A model generated the notes under the pieces. That model searched no databases, was not told the origin of the DNA, and was given only the letters and a program-made list of their open reading frames with translations. A program made the position numbers and the translations under genes. Below, piece after piece: positions 16,976 to 24,818 of a DNA stretch of 64,000 nt. Origin of the DNA: Flavobacterium galactosidilyticum (GTDB lineage Bacteria > Bacteroidota > Bacteroidia > Flavobacteriales > Flavobacteriaceae); assembly GCF_020911945.1 (NCBI RefSeq), contig NZ_CP087135.1, forward strand, positions 1,674,001 through 1,738,000. The letters are read 5' to 3'. Within the stretch, counting starts at the first letter, position 1, and the number at the start of each line of letters is the position of its first letter.

Positions 16976-17018
16976 GATATTGGATTTGAGTAGTAGAAAT
17001 CATCAAATATTATTTTCG

Positions 17019-17026
17019 TAATTTTG
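17019..17026 (+). promoter_or_regulatory. -7 promoter element of the acyltransferase gene
   Basis: TAATTTTG fits TAnnTTTG, 33 nt before the ATG at 17059. No clear -33 element is present. Confidence 0.45.
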
Positions 17027-17058
17027 AAAATTAAATATTTATAAAATTAAATAAACGT

Positions 17059-17868
17059 ATGGGATTGTTTAAGCGAAATCCTTTTGGGCATATACTATTT
17101 ATAAAAAAGTGGTTAATTCGAATTTTTGGTGGTATTACGCATAGAAGATATAGAGGTTTTAATCAATTGCAGATTGAAGGCTCAGAAATTATAAGAGATT
17201 TACCTGAAACTAACGTACTTTTTATTTCCAATCACCAGACTTATTTTGCTGATGTAGTAGCTATGTTTCATGTTTTTAATGCCAGTCTTAGTGGGAGAGA
17301 AGACACTATTAAAAACGTATGTTATCTATGGCAACCTAAAATGAATATTTATTACGTTGCTGCCAAAGAAACCATGCGAGCGGGATTACTACCTAGAATT
17401 ATGGCTTATGCGGGAGCTATTTCTGTTGAACGCACTTGGCGAGCTAAAGGAGTAGATGTGCAAGAAAAAAAAGAAGTTAATCCAGATGATACTGAAAATA
17501 TAAGAATTGCATTAAATGACGGTTGGGTTATTACTTTTCCTCAAGGTACAACTAAATCCTTTAAGCCTGTGCGTAAAGGTACGGCTCATATTATAAAACA
17601 ATACCGACCTATAGTTGTTCCTATAGTTATTGATGGTTTTCGTCGTTCATTTGATAAAAAAGGTTTGCGCATGAAAAAGAAAGGGATTCTACAATCCTTT
17701 ATTATTAAAGAGCCTTTGGATATTGATTACGACAACGATACTATTGATGAAATTGTTGAAAAAGTAGAGTATGCAATTGAGCAACATCCCTCATTCCTAA
17801 AAGTAATCCCAGCTGAAATTGTAAAAGAACAAGAAGAATTAAATAAAACCCGTAGATGGGAATATTAG
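17059..17868 (+). CDS. PlsC-like 1-acyl-glycerol-3-phosphate acyltransferase
   Basis: A 269-residue membrane-associated acyltransferase of phospholipid synthesis. The N-terminal LFKRNPFGHILFIKKWLIRIF is amphipathic or hydrophobic. The catalytic motif region reads ISNHQTYFADV, and motif III is FPQGTTKSFKPVRKGT, followed by PIVVPIVIDGFR (motif IV). Relative to the canonical NHxxxxD and FPEGT, there are five residues between His and Asp and a Gln instead of Glu. It may act on a lipid typical of Bacteroidota rather than on lysophosphatidate. It is a single gene with its own -7 element. The family is firm; acceptor and donor are not determined. Confidence 0.82.
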   Translation: MGLFKRNPFGHILFIKKWLIRIFGGITHRRYRGFNQLQIEGSEIIRDLPETNVLFISNHQTYFADVVAMFHVFNASLSGREDTIKNVCYLWQPKMNIYYVAAKETMRAGLLPRIMAYAGAISVERTWRAKGVDVQEKKEVNPDDTENIRIALNDGWVITFPQGTTKSFKPVRKGTAHIIKQYRPIVVPIVIDGFRRSFDKKGLRMKKKGILQSFIIKEPLDIDYDNDTIDEIVEKVEYAIEQHPSFLKVIPAEIVKEQEELNKTRRWEY

Positions 17869-17984
17869 GGGAAGACTAATATTGTAATCGCAATGTTAAT
17901 TAGTGCATTTAAAGCTTAATTATTAATTTAAAGCAAGTTGTCAATAAAAGTTTTTGATGAACTATAATTTTTGATCATAAAATG

Positions 17985-17992
17985 TATCTTTG
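17985..17992 (+). promoter_or_regulatory. -7 promoter element directly at the glycosyltransferase start
   Basis: TATCTTTG matches TAnnTTTG and ends only 4 nt before the ATG at 17997. Transcription would begin at or next to the start codon, giving a leaderless or near-leaderless mRNA. Confidence 0.5.
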
Positions 17993-17996
17993 AAAA

Positions 17997-19172
17997 ATGC
18001 AGTTATCCGTCATTATACTTAATTATAACGTTCGATACTTTCTCGAAATTTGCGTTTTAAGTGTGCAAACCGCCCTTTCAAACATTGATAGCGAAATAAT
18101 TGTAGTCGATAATAATTCGCAGGATGATAGTTGTGAAATGATCAAGCAGCGTTTTCCAAACGTGACACTCATTCAAAATAATGATAATATAGGTTTTCCA
18201 AAAGGCAATAATATTGGTGTAGCACGTGCAAAAGGAGAGTATATTTGCATTCTCAATCCTGATACCGTTGTTGCTGAAGATACATTTTTGAAAATATTGG
18301 CTTTCGCCAAGGAACAAAAAGATTTAGGGATAATAGGATGTAAACTCATTGATGGTGCAGGAAATTTTCTGCCGGAAAGTAAGCGAGGTGTTCCTACTCC
18401 TTGGGTCGCTTTTACTAAAATTATAGGATTGCATAAAATATTCCCCAAATCAAGACTTTTTTGTAAATATTACGCTGGACATTTAGAGGAAAATCAAACT
18501 GGAAAAGTAGATATTCTTGTAGGTGCTTTTATGGTAATGAAACGGGATTTGTATCTTGAAGTTGGCGGATTTGATGAAGAATGCTTTATGTACTCGGACG
18601 ATATTGACTTATCGTACGTTGTTTCTAAAACCGGAAGAGCTAATTATTATTTCCATGAAACAACCGTTATACATTATAAAGGAGAAAGTACAATTAAGGA
18701 TGGAACCTATATGAAACGTTTCCAAGAAGCTATGAACTTTTTTTATAAAAAACATTTTAGTTCTGATGACCTGCAGTCGTTGTTTTTTACTTTTTTTATG
18801 AAAATCGGAATCATTTTTTTTTCTTTTATAAAAAAGTTTCAGGGGCAAGCTAAATTTAAAAGGAAGCCAATCTGTTTCGAACTTTATTCATCATGTCCAG
18901 AAATGGCAAAGAAATTGACTGCAACTTTGCAAAATAAAGTCGCCTATCACGATTTAAAAACAGAAAAAGAGGTAATTTCGTATTTAAATAAATGTGCAGT
19001 TGGTGCTGAGGTAGTTCTGGATAACGAATTTATTTCTTTTAAAGAATGTATTGCAGTTCTCGAATTGGCAGTAAATAGAGGTTTTACCTTTAAAATCAGA
19101 CCAAAAAACGCTAATTTTTTAATAGGAAGTAACAATAGCAATGAAATAGGAGAGGTTATTAAAATAGAGTAA
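17997..19172 (+). CDS. Family 2 glycosyltransferase
   Basis: A 391-residue GT-A fold enzyme. It opens with LSVIILNYNVRYFLEICVLS (nucleotide-sugar site), then EIIVVDNNSQDDS, ICILNPDTVV and VGGFDEECFMYSDDIDL, as in rhamnosyl/GlcNAc-transferase-like GT2 proteins (WcaA/RfbF types). A hydrophobic stretch at about 258-276 (LFFTFFMKIGIIFFSFIKKF) could anchor it to the inner membrane. The start is sure because the catalytic fold begins at residue 2. The last ~100 residues have no recognised domain. It probably builds a surface polysaccharide or glycolipid; no other glycan genes are adjacent. Confidence 0.85.
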   Translation: MQLSVIILNYNVRYFLEICVLSVQTALSNIDSEIIVVDNNSQDDSCEMIKQRFPNVTLIQNNDNIGFPKGNNIGVARAKGEYICILNPDTVVAEDTFLKILAFAKEQKDLGIIGCKLIDGAGNFLPESKRGVPTPWVAFTKIIGLHKIFPKSRLFCKYYAGHLEENQTGKVDILVGAFMVMKRDLYLEVGGFDEECFMYSDDIDLSYVVSKTGRANYYFHETTVIHYKGESTIKDGTYMKRFQEAMNFFYKKHFSSDDLQSLFFTFFMKIGIIFFSFIKKFQGQAKFKRKPICFELYSSCPEMAKKLTATLQNKVAYHDLKTEKEVISYLNKCAVGAEVVLDNEFISFKECIAVLELAVNRGFTFKIRPKNANFLIGSNNSNEIGEVIKIE

Positions 19173-19193
19173 AAAATTACATTAAATGTAATT

Positions 19194-19201
19194 TATGTTT
19201 G
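19194..19201 (+). promoter_or_regulatory. -7-like element upstream of the E2 gene
   Basis: TATGTTTG fits TAnnTTTG, 55 nt before the ATG at 19257, next to a small palindrome TTACATTAAATGTAA. The -33 box is not clear. Confidence 0.35.
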
Positions 19202-19256
19202 AAATATTTAGTAATTTCGCAAACTGAAAATCAATATCACCTTTTAGGTTAATAAT

Positions 19257-20558
19257 ATGGCAAGATTTGAATTAAAACTTCCAAAAATGGGAGAAAGCGT
19301 CGCAGAAGCAACTATTACAAACTGGTTGAAACAAGTTGGCGACAAAATTGAAGCTGACGAAGCGGTACTTGAAATTGCAACTGATAAAGTAGACAGTGAA
19401 GTGCCAAGCGAAGTTTCAGGAACTTTGGTAGAACAGTTATTTGGAAAAGACGATCTGGTTCAAGTAGGTCAAACGATTGCAATAATTGAAACTGAAGATG
19501 GAGAAGTTATGCCAATTGTTAAGGAAGAAGTCGCTCCTGCTGCTGTTGCCGAAGTAGAAAAAATGGTAGAAGTTGCTAAAGAAAACGTTGCTGCTCCTGT
19601 TGATTTCTCTGAATCTGAAAAATTCTTATCGCCTTTAGTTAAAAATATAGCTAAAGAAGAAGGAGTTTCTGTTGCGGAATTAGCTTCTATTGCTGGAACA
19701 GGAAAAGAAGGGAGAGTAACTAAAAATGATATTTTAGAATACGTAAAAAATAGAACAAGTCAACCAGCCGCTGCGGCTCCGGTTGCTCCAGTTCAAAAAG
19801 TAGTTGCAGCTCCAGTTGCTCAAAAGGCGGCTCCAGTATCTGTTAGTGGTGGCGATGAAATTATTGAAATGGACAGAATGCGCAAGCTTATTGCGGGTTA
19901 TATGGTCGCTTCAGTACAAACATCGGCACATGTACAATCGTTTATCGAAGTGGATGTGACGAATATTGTGAAATGGAGAGAAAAAAATAAAAATGCTTTC
20001 GAAAAAAGAGAGGGAGAAAAGTTGACTTATACTCCAATTTTTATGGAAGCTGTTGCAAAAGCATTGAAAGATTTTCCAGGAATGAATATTTCTGTTGATG
20101 GTGATTATATCATCAAAAAGAAAAATATCAATCTTGGAATGGCTGCCTCATTACCTAATGGAAATTTAATTGTTCCTGTAATTAAAAATGCGGATCAATT
20201 GAATTTAGTAGGAATGGCAAAAGCGGTAAATGATTTAGGTGGACGTGCTAAGGCTGGAAAACTAAAGCCAGACGATACGCAAGGCGGAACTTACACCGTT
20301 ACGAATGTGGGTACTTTTGGAAGTGTTTTTGGAACACCTATCATCAATCAGCCACAAGTGGGAATTTTAGCACTTGGAGCTATTCGTAAAATGCCTGCTG
20401 TGATTGAAACTCCTGAAGGAGATTTTATTGGTATTCGTCAAAAAATGTTCTTATCGCACAGTTACGACCACAGAGTTGTAGATGGAGCGTTAGGAGGAAG
20501 TTTTGTGAAACGAGTAGCAGAATATTTAGAAGCTTTTGACGTGAATAGAGATCTGTAA
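19257..20558 (+). CDS. Dihydrolipoamide acyltransferase (E2) of a 2-oxoacid dehydrogenase complex
   Basis: A 433-residue E2 subunit. The lipoyl domain is at about 1-80, with lipoyl Lys44 in ATDKVDSEVP. A linker is followed by the E3/E1-binding domain at about 122-160 (LSPLVKNIAKEEGV, GKEGRVTKNDILEYV), an Ala/Pro-rich linker, and the catalytic acyltransferase domain. The active site is YDHRVVDG, with H405 and D409. The domain order and IEMDRMRKLIAGYM are closest to branched-chain or general E2 components. No E1 or E3 gene is adjacent, so the substrate (branched-chain 2-oxoacids, pyruvate or 2-oxoglutarate) is not settled. Confidence 0.92.
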   Translation: MARFELKLPKMGESVAEATITNWLKQVGDKIEADEAVLEIATDKVDSEVPSEVSGTLVEQLFGKDDLVQVGQTIAIIETEDGEVMPIVKEEVAPAAVAEVEKMVEVAKENVAAPVDFSESEKFLSPLVKNIAKEEGVSVAELASIAGTGKEGRVTKNDILEYVKNRTSQPAAAAPVAPVQKVVAAPVAQKAAPVSVSGGDEIIEMDRMRKLIAGYMVASVQTSAHVQSFIEVDVTNIVKWREKNKNAFEKREGEKLTYTPIFMEAVAKALKDFPGMNISVDGDYIIKKKNINLGMAASLPNGNLIVPVIKNADQLNLVGMAKAVNDLGGRAKAGKLKPDDTQGGTYTVTNVGTFGSVFGTPIINQPQVGILALGAIRKMPAVIETPEGDFIGIRQKMFLSHSYDHRVVDGALGGSFVKRVAEYLEAFDVNRDL

Positions 20559-20577
20559 AAACAAATAATTACAATCA

Positions 20578-20616
20578 AAACCCGATTCCTTTCTGAAAGC
20601 GATTCGGGTTTTTGTT
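20578..20616 (+). terminator. Terminator after the E2 gene
   Basis: AAACCCGATTC (20578-20588) pairs with GATTCGGGTTT (20601-20611) at 10 of 11 positions and is followed by a T-rich tail. Confidence 0.85.
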
Positions 20617-20675
20617 TTTATGGCATTTTTAGAACTTTATACGCTAAACTTTAAACAAAATTAAACCCAAATTTC

Positions 20676-20683
20676 TATATTTG
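20676..20683 (+). promoter_or_regulatory. -7 promoter element of the exonuclease operon
   Basis: TATATTTG matches TAnnTTTG, 20 nt before the ATG at 20704. Confidence 0.6.
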
Positions 20684-20703
20684 TAATCACACAAAAAATT
20701 AAA

Positions 20704-21474
20704 ATGGAACTTAAACTCAGTAAACCAATTTGCTTTTTCGATCTTGAAACTACAGGAATTGATATCGGAAAAGATAGAATTGTAGAAATCTCAATATTCA
20801 AAGTTTTTCCTAACGGAAATAAAGAAAGTAAAACATGGTTAGTGAATCCAACGATTCCAATTCCGCCACAAACCACCGCTGTACATGGAATTACAGACGA
20901 AAAAGTGGCTAACGAACCTACTTTTAAAGAACTAGCAGCACAAGTTCATAATATGATTAAAGACAGTGATTTAGCTGGATTTAATTCAGATCGTTTTGAT
21001 ATTCCGTTACTAGCTGAAGAGTTATTGCGCGCTGGAGTTGACTTTGATATGAAAGGAAAAGTTTCAGTTGATGTACAAACTGTTTTTCATAAAATGGAAG
21101 AGCGCACCTTGAGCGCAGCACTTAAATTTTACTGTGGTAAATCACTAGAAAACGCCCATTCTGCAGAAGCAGATACAATGGCGACTTACGAAATTCTGAA
21201 AGCGCAATTAGATCGTTATCCCGAATTGGAAAACGACATGAAATCATTGTCTGAATTTACAACAAGAAAGAAAATTGCTGATTTTGCAGGAATGATCGCT
21301 TTTGATAAAGATAACGAAGAGATTTTTACTTTTGGTAAACACAAAGGTATGAAAGTGGATAAAATTCTAGAAACAGAACCGGGCTACTTCAGTTGGATTC
21401 AGAACGCTGATTTTCCTTTATATACTAAAAAAGTTTTAACGGCCATTAAGTTAAGAAAGCTGAACACAAAGTAA
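20704..21474 (+). CDS. DnaQ-like 3'-5' exonuclease with C-terminal DUF3820-like domain
   Basis: A 256-residue DEDDh exonuclease. ExoI is FFDLETTGID (Asp and Glu), ExoII is GFNSDRFDIPLL, and ExoIII is HSAEADTMATYEIL with the catalytic His. AVHGITDEKV is typical of the DNA polymerase III epsilon family. From about residue 205 a short domain (FTFGKHKGMKVDKIL, GYFSWIQNADFP) looks like DUF3820, often fused to or paired with DnaQ-type nucleases. Probable DNA repair or proofreading-type nuclease. It is followed 52 nt later by the FAH-family gene. Confidence 0.88.
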   Translation: MELKLSKPICFFDLETTGIDIGKDRIVEISIFKVFPNGNKESKTWLVNPTIPIPPQTTAVHGITDEKVANEPTFKELAAQVHNMIKDSDLAGFNSDRFDIPLLAEELLRAGVDFDMKGKVSVDVQTVFHKMEERTLSAALKFYCGKSLENAHSAEADTMATYEILKAQLDRYPELENDMKSLSEFTTRKKIADFAGMIAFDKDNEEIFTFGKHKGMKVDKILETEPGYFSWIQNADFPLYTKKVLTAIKLRKLNTK

Positions 21475-21526
21475 AAATGAGTAGTGTTCAGTTTTGCTGA
21501 GCACTGAATATGGAACACTTAGAACT

Positions 21527-22138
21527 ATGAAAATAATCTGCATCGGTAGAAATTATACCAATCATATAGAAGAATTAAAGAACGAAAGGCCTACGGAACC
21601 TGTTGTTTTTATGAAACCAGATTCGGCTGTTTTGTTAAAGCAACACCCTTTTGTAATTCCAGAATTTTCGGAGGATGTGCATCACGAAGTCGAAATTATT
21701 GTCAAAATAAATAAGGTTGGTAAATACATCGAAACTAAATTTGCACACAAATATTATGACGAAATTAGTGTAGGAATCGACTTTACTGCTCGTGATTTAC
21801 AAGTTAAATTAAAAGCTAAAGGATTGCCGTGGGAGAAAGCTAAAGCTTTTGACGGTTCAGCGATTATAGGTGAGTTTTTGCCTAAAAGCCAATTTAGTTC
21901 GTTAGAAAATATTACTTTCGAACTCAAGAAAAACAATGAAACAGCACAAATAGGTAATTCCAGTTTGATGTTATGGAAAATTGATGAGCTGATTTCCTAT
22001 GTTTCTCAGTTTTTTACATTAAAAATTGGCGATATTATCTTTACAGGAACTCCAGAAGGAGTTGCGGCAGTAAAACCAGATGATGTTTTAGAAGGTTTTT
22101 TAGAAGGACAACAACTATTTAGAATACAAGTAAAATAA
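21527..22138 (+). CDS. Fumarylacetoacetate hydrolase family protein
   Basis: The ATG at 21527 (MKIICIGRNYTNHIEEL) gives the usual family start; the upstream in-frame GTG/TTG-type extension is not family-like. The 203-residue protein has MKPDSAVL, HHEVEIIVKI (metal ligands His/Glu), VGIDFTARDLQ, KAFDGSA and FTGTPEGVAAVKPDDVLE, as in FAH-type acylpyruvases and oxaloacetate tautomerase/decarboxylase proteins of the YcgM/FAHD1 group. Likely metal-dependent, acting on small 2-oxo acids. It shares one base with the next gene (TAATG), so the two are coupled. Confidence 0.88.
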   Translation: MKIICIGRNYTNHIEELKNERPTEPVVFMKPDSAVLLKQHPFVIPEFSEDVHHEVEIIVKINKVGKYIETKFAHKYYDEISVGIDFTARDLQVKLKAKGLPWEKAKAFDGSAIIGEFLPKSQFSSLENITFELKKNNETAQIGNSSLMLWKIDELISYVSQFFTLKIGDIIFTGTPEGVAAVKPDDVLEGFLEGQQLFRIQVK

Positions 22139-22482
22139 TGGCAATAAATTATAACCTTTCAAAAGTGTATGCGCTTTCAGACAATGATCCCGAATTTGTA
22201 AATGAAATTCTAAATTTGTTTGTTACAGAAGTTCCCGAAGATTTAATGCAAATCAAAGAAGGTATAAAAAAGAAAGATCACAAGCATGCATACGCTTATG
22301 CGCACAAAATAAAACCAACACTTGATCTGATGGGTTTGAATGTAGCTTTTGAAGAAATTCTTCAAGTCGAGGCATGGACAAAATCTGAAGGTAAAAAGAA
22401 AGATATTAAAGAAACTTTTAAGAGTGTGAAGTCGCAAGTCAAAGAAGCAATTAAAGAAATTAAAAAAGATTTCGATTTGTAG
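22138..22482 (+). CDS. Stand-alone Hpt (histidine phosphotransfer) domain protein
   Basis: A 114-residue all-helical protein. The phospho-accepting histidine is probably H56 in YAYAHKIKPTLDLMGL, a good Hpt signature (AHxxKxxxxxxG). NDPEFVNEILNLFVTEVPEDL forms the first helices. It would carry phosphate between a hybrid kinase and a response regulator, but no kinase is adjacent (the nearest is at 56.7-58.4 kb). Its ATG overlaps the stop of the FAH-family gene by one base, so the two are co-translated although functionally unrelated. Confidence 0.85.
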   Translation: MAINYNLSKVYALSDNDPEFVNEILNLFVTEVPEDLMQIKEGIKKKDHKHAYAYAHKIKPTLDLMGLNVAFEEILQVEAWTKSEGKKKDIKETFKSVKSQVKEAIKEIKKDFDL

Positions 22483-22489
22483 AATTTGT

Positions 22490-22584
22490 GCGTGACCATT
22501 CCTCCACTATCGTTACAGTACGGTCGGGCTATCCGTTGCAATCCACGCGCAAAAGCGTGGGATTTTCACTACTATCCCTCACGC
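22490..22584 (-). repeat. Structured intergenic element, copy 1 (minus orientation)
   Basis: Bounded by GCGTGA (22490-22495) and TCACGC (22579-22584), which can pair. Read on the minus strand it runs GCGTGAGGGATAGTAGTG, then a CCACGC/GCGTGG hairpin, then ATTGCAACGGATAGCCCGAC. The same blocks recur at 26445-26543 and 60500-60551. It is GC-richer than its surroundings. I recall this pattern as common between genes in Flavobacterium; it may be a small RNA such as the Flavo-1 motif, but I cannot confirm that. Confidence 0.65.
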
Positions 22585-22587
22585 AAA

Positions 22588-22625
22588 AGAGAAATGTGCT
22601 TTAGGAGTGCATTTCTCTTTTTTTT
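22588..22625 (+). terminator. Terminator of the exonuclease-FAH-Hpt unit
   Basis: AGAGAAATG (22588-22596) pairs perfectly with CATTTCTCT (22610-22618), followed by a run of T. Confidence 0.9.
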
Positions 22626-22664
22626 GATTTGCATAATGTAAAGTAATAATAGAAATTAAAATAA

Positions 22665-23915
22665 ATGAAAGCAACCATAGTTACTATAGGAGACGAAATT
22701 TTAATTGGTCAGATTGTAGATACAAATTCTGGTTTTATTGCCAAATCATTAGATAAAATTGGAGTTGAAGTCAGCGAAATGATTTCAATAAGCGACGATA
22801 AAAATCACATTTTAGAGACGTTTGCAAAGCTTCAAAATAAGGTGGATTTAGTTATTGTTACCGGTGGCTTAGGTCCTACAAAAGATGATGTGACTAAAAA
22901 AACATTTTGTGATTATTTTGAGGATGAATTAGTAGTGGATCAAAGGGTACTTGTTCATGTTACGCAACTTATTGAAGGTTTTTATAAGCGTGCCATTACT
23001 CAAATGAATAAAGATCAAGCTCTGGTTCCTTCAAAATGTACTGTACTTCATAATGAAGTGGGTACGGCGCCAGGAATGTGGATGAAAAAGGAAAATACCG
23101 TATTTATTTCGCTTCCTGGAGTCCCTTTTGAAATGAAATATTTGGTAGAAAATGAAATTATACCAAAGGTAGTTGTGGAGTACGAGCGACCTTATATTAT
23201 TCATAGAACAATTCTAACGTACGGTCAAGGAGAAAGCCTTGTAGCGGAACGTATTGAAGACTGGGAGAACAATCTGCCAGAATTTATAAAATTAGCGTAC
23301 TTACCAGCTTTAGGAAGAGTGCGTTTGCGACTTTCAGCTCGAGGTACTGATAAAAAAATATTAGAAGAAGCGCTTGAGGAAAATATAAAATCATTGGATG
23401 CTATTATTCACGATATAATCGTTGGTTTTGATGAGGATGAAACAATTGAGTTTGGCATTGGTAAAATGCTGAAAAAGCAAAATAAAACGCTTTCGACTGC
23501 TGAAAGTTGCACTGGAGGAATGATAGCTCAAGTTTTAACATCTGTTTCGGGATCTTCTCAGTATTTTAAAGGCGCTGTAGTTTCGTATGCAACTGAGGCT
23601 AAGATTGCTGTTTTGGGCATACCGGAAAGTTTGATAAATGAATATTCTGTGGTTAGTAAGGAGGTAGTTTCGGCGATGGCTTTGAATATAAAAGAGATTA
23701 TGAAGACTGATTATGCAATTGCAACAACAGGAAATGCTGGTCCCTCAAAAGGCGATTCTGATGCGGAAATTGGAACTGTTTTTATTGCAATAGCTACGCC
23801 TGTTGATATAATTGTGGAAGAATTTAATTTTGGTCAACCACGTGAAAAAGTGATAGATAGGGCGGTATTTAAAAGTTTAGAGCTTCTGCAAAAAGAAATT
23901 TTAAAAAATGTGTAA
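22665..23915 (+). CDS. cinA: CinA-like competence/damage-inducible protein
   Basis: A 416-residue two-domain protein. The N-terminal molybdopterin-binding-like (COG1058) domain starts [20 protein letters not shown] and has [14 protein letters not shown] and [12 protein letters not shown]. The C-terminal CinA domain (from about 270) has [20 protein letters not shown] and ATTGNAGPS, corresponding to nicotinamide-nucleotide amidohydrolase (PncC) activity in NAD recycling. The N-terminal domain can act as an ADP-ribose pyrophosphatase in some species. Length is normal for full-size CinA. It is a single gene after a strong terminator. Confidence 0.93.
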   Translation: MKATIVTIGDEILIGQIVDTNSGFIAKSLDKIGVEVSEMISISDDKNHILETFAKLQNKVDLVIVTGGLGPTKDDVTKKTFCDYFEDELVVDQRVLVHVTQLIEGFYKRAITQMNKDQALVPSKCTVLHNEVGTAPGMWMKKENTVFISLPGVPFEMKYLVENEIIPKVVVEYERPYIIHRTILTYGQGESLVAERIEDWENNLPEFIKLAYLPALGRVRLRLSARGTDKKILEEALEENIKSLDAIIHDIIVGFDEDETIEFGIGKMLKKQNKTLSTAESCTGGMIAQVLTSVSGSSQYFKGAVVSYATEAKIAVLGIPESLINEYSVVSKEVVSAMALNIKEIMKTDYAIATTGNAGPSKGDSDAEIGTVFIAIATPVDIIVEEFNFGQPREKVIDRAVFKSLELLQKEILKNV

Positions 23916-23991
23916 TAATATTGTTGGTTAATAGGTTTATTTTTCTTTTCTTTGCACCCTGATTTTGAATAACGATAAAAGATAAGATATA

Positions 23992-24228
23992 ATGTCAAGA
24001 GTTTGCGACCTTACAGGTAAAAGAGCGATGGTAGGAAACAACGTTTCTCACGCCATGAATAAAACTAAGAGAAAATTTTCTGTTAACTTAGTTAAAAAGC
24101 GTTTTTATCTTCCAGAAGAAGACAGATGGATTACTCTAAGAGTAGCTGCATCTACGGTAAAAACAATTAATAAAAATGGAATTGCTGCAGTTTTGAAAAA
24201 AGCTCAAGCGCAAGGATTTATCAAATAA
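23992..24228 (+). CDS. rpmB: 50S ribosomal protein L28
   Basis: A 78-residue basic protein. [29 protein letters not shown] and the C-terminal [17 protein letters not shown] are L28 signatures. First gene of rpmB-rpmG-bL38. Upstream (23940-23975) a TTTCTTTGC stretch resembles the -7 element with one mismatch. Its CDLTGK has a single Cys, so the zinc-binding form is not indicated. Confidence 0.97.
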   Translation: MSRVCDLTGKRAMVGNNVSHAMNKTKRKFSVNLVKKRFYLPEEDRWITLRVAASTVKTINKNGIAAVLKKAQAQGFIK

Positions 24229-24255
24229 TCCCTTCCAAAGAAAAAAAATAGCAAG

Positions 24256-24438
24256 ATGGCAAAGAAAGGTAATAGAATCCAGGTAATTTTAGAATGTACT
24301 GAGCACAAGACTACAGGTGTTGCGGGAACTTCAAGATACATCACTACTAAGAACAAAAAAAACACACCAGATAGATTAGAGATTAAAAAATTTAATCCAA
24401 TCTTGAAACGTGTAACAGTTCACAAAGAAATTAAATAA
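24256..24438 (+). CDS. rpmG: 50S ribosomal protein L33
   Basis: A 60-residue protein: [42 protein letters not shown] and ending VHKEIK. It lacks the CxxC pairs of the zinc form of L33. Located 27 nt after rpmB, so in the same operon. Part of the large-subunit E-site region. Confidence 0.97.
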   Translation: MAKKGNRIQVILECTEHKTTGVAGTSRYITTKNKKNTPDRLEIKKFNPILKRVTVHKEIK

Positions 24439-24536
24439 TAATTAGAGATTTTTATAAAGATCTCAAATGACTTGCATTTAATTTTTTTAAATGTCACATT
24501 TGAAAATTTTATTTGAATTTCAATAACATTTGAATC

Positions 24537-24689
24537 ATGGCAAAAAAAACCGTAGCATCGTTACAAACAGCTTCAAAGAGATTATCAAAAGCCATCAAAA
24601 TGGTAAAATCTCCTAAAACAGGTGCATATACATTCGTAGAATCTATTATGTCTCCAGAATCAGTTGATGAATTCTTGAAAAAGAAATAA
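24537..24689 (+). CDS. DUF4295 protein, ribosomal protein bL38
   Basis: A 50-residue basic protein, MAKKTVASLQTASKRLSK at the start and ending PESVDEFLKKK, encoded 98 nt after rpmG. It is the DUF4295 family, found only in Bacteroidota and always, as far as I know, next to rpmB-rpmG. From memory, the Flavobacterium johnsoniae ribosome structure identified this protein as a large-subunit component named bL38. The sequence and context here fit well; the structural claim is recalled, not shown. Confidence 0.88.
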   Translation: MAKKTVASLQTASKRLSKAIKMVKSPKTGAYTFVESIMSPESVDEFLKKK

Positions 24690-24710
24690 TATTCAATAAG
24701 CATTATATAG

Positions 24711-24743
24711 AAAAGCTACTTTCATTCGGAAGTAGCTTTTTTA
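24711..24743 (+). terminator. Terminator of rpmB-rpmG-bL38
   Basis: AAAAGCTACTT (24711-24721) and AAGTAGCTTTT (24730-24740) are perfect 11-bp arms with an 8-nt loop and a T-run. Confidence 0.92.
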
Positions 24744-24818
24744 TTTTCTATATTTACCGTTAGAAAACGTATTGGTTCCTTGGGCCTTAAATGCTTCATT
24801 CTTAATACTATTAATACA

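Noticed and set aside
18173..18448. 91-codon minus-strand ORF within the glycosyltransferase
   Set aside because: Antisense to the catalytic core of a well-supported GT2 gene; no independent evidence.
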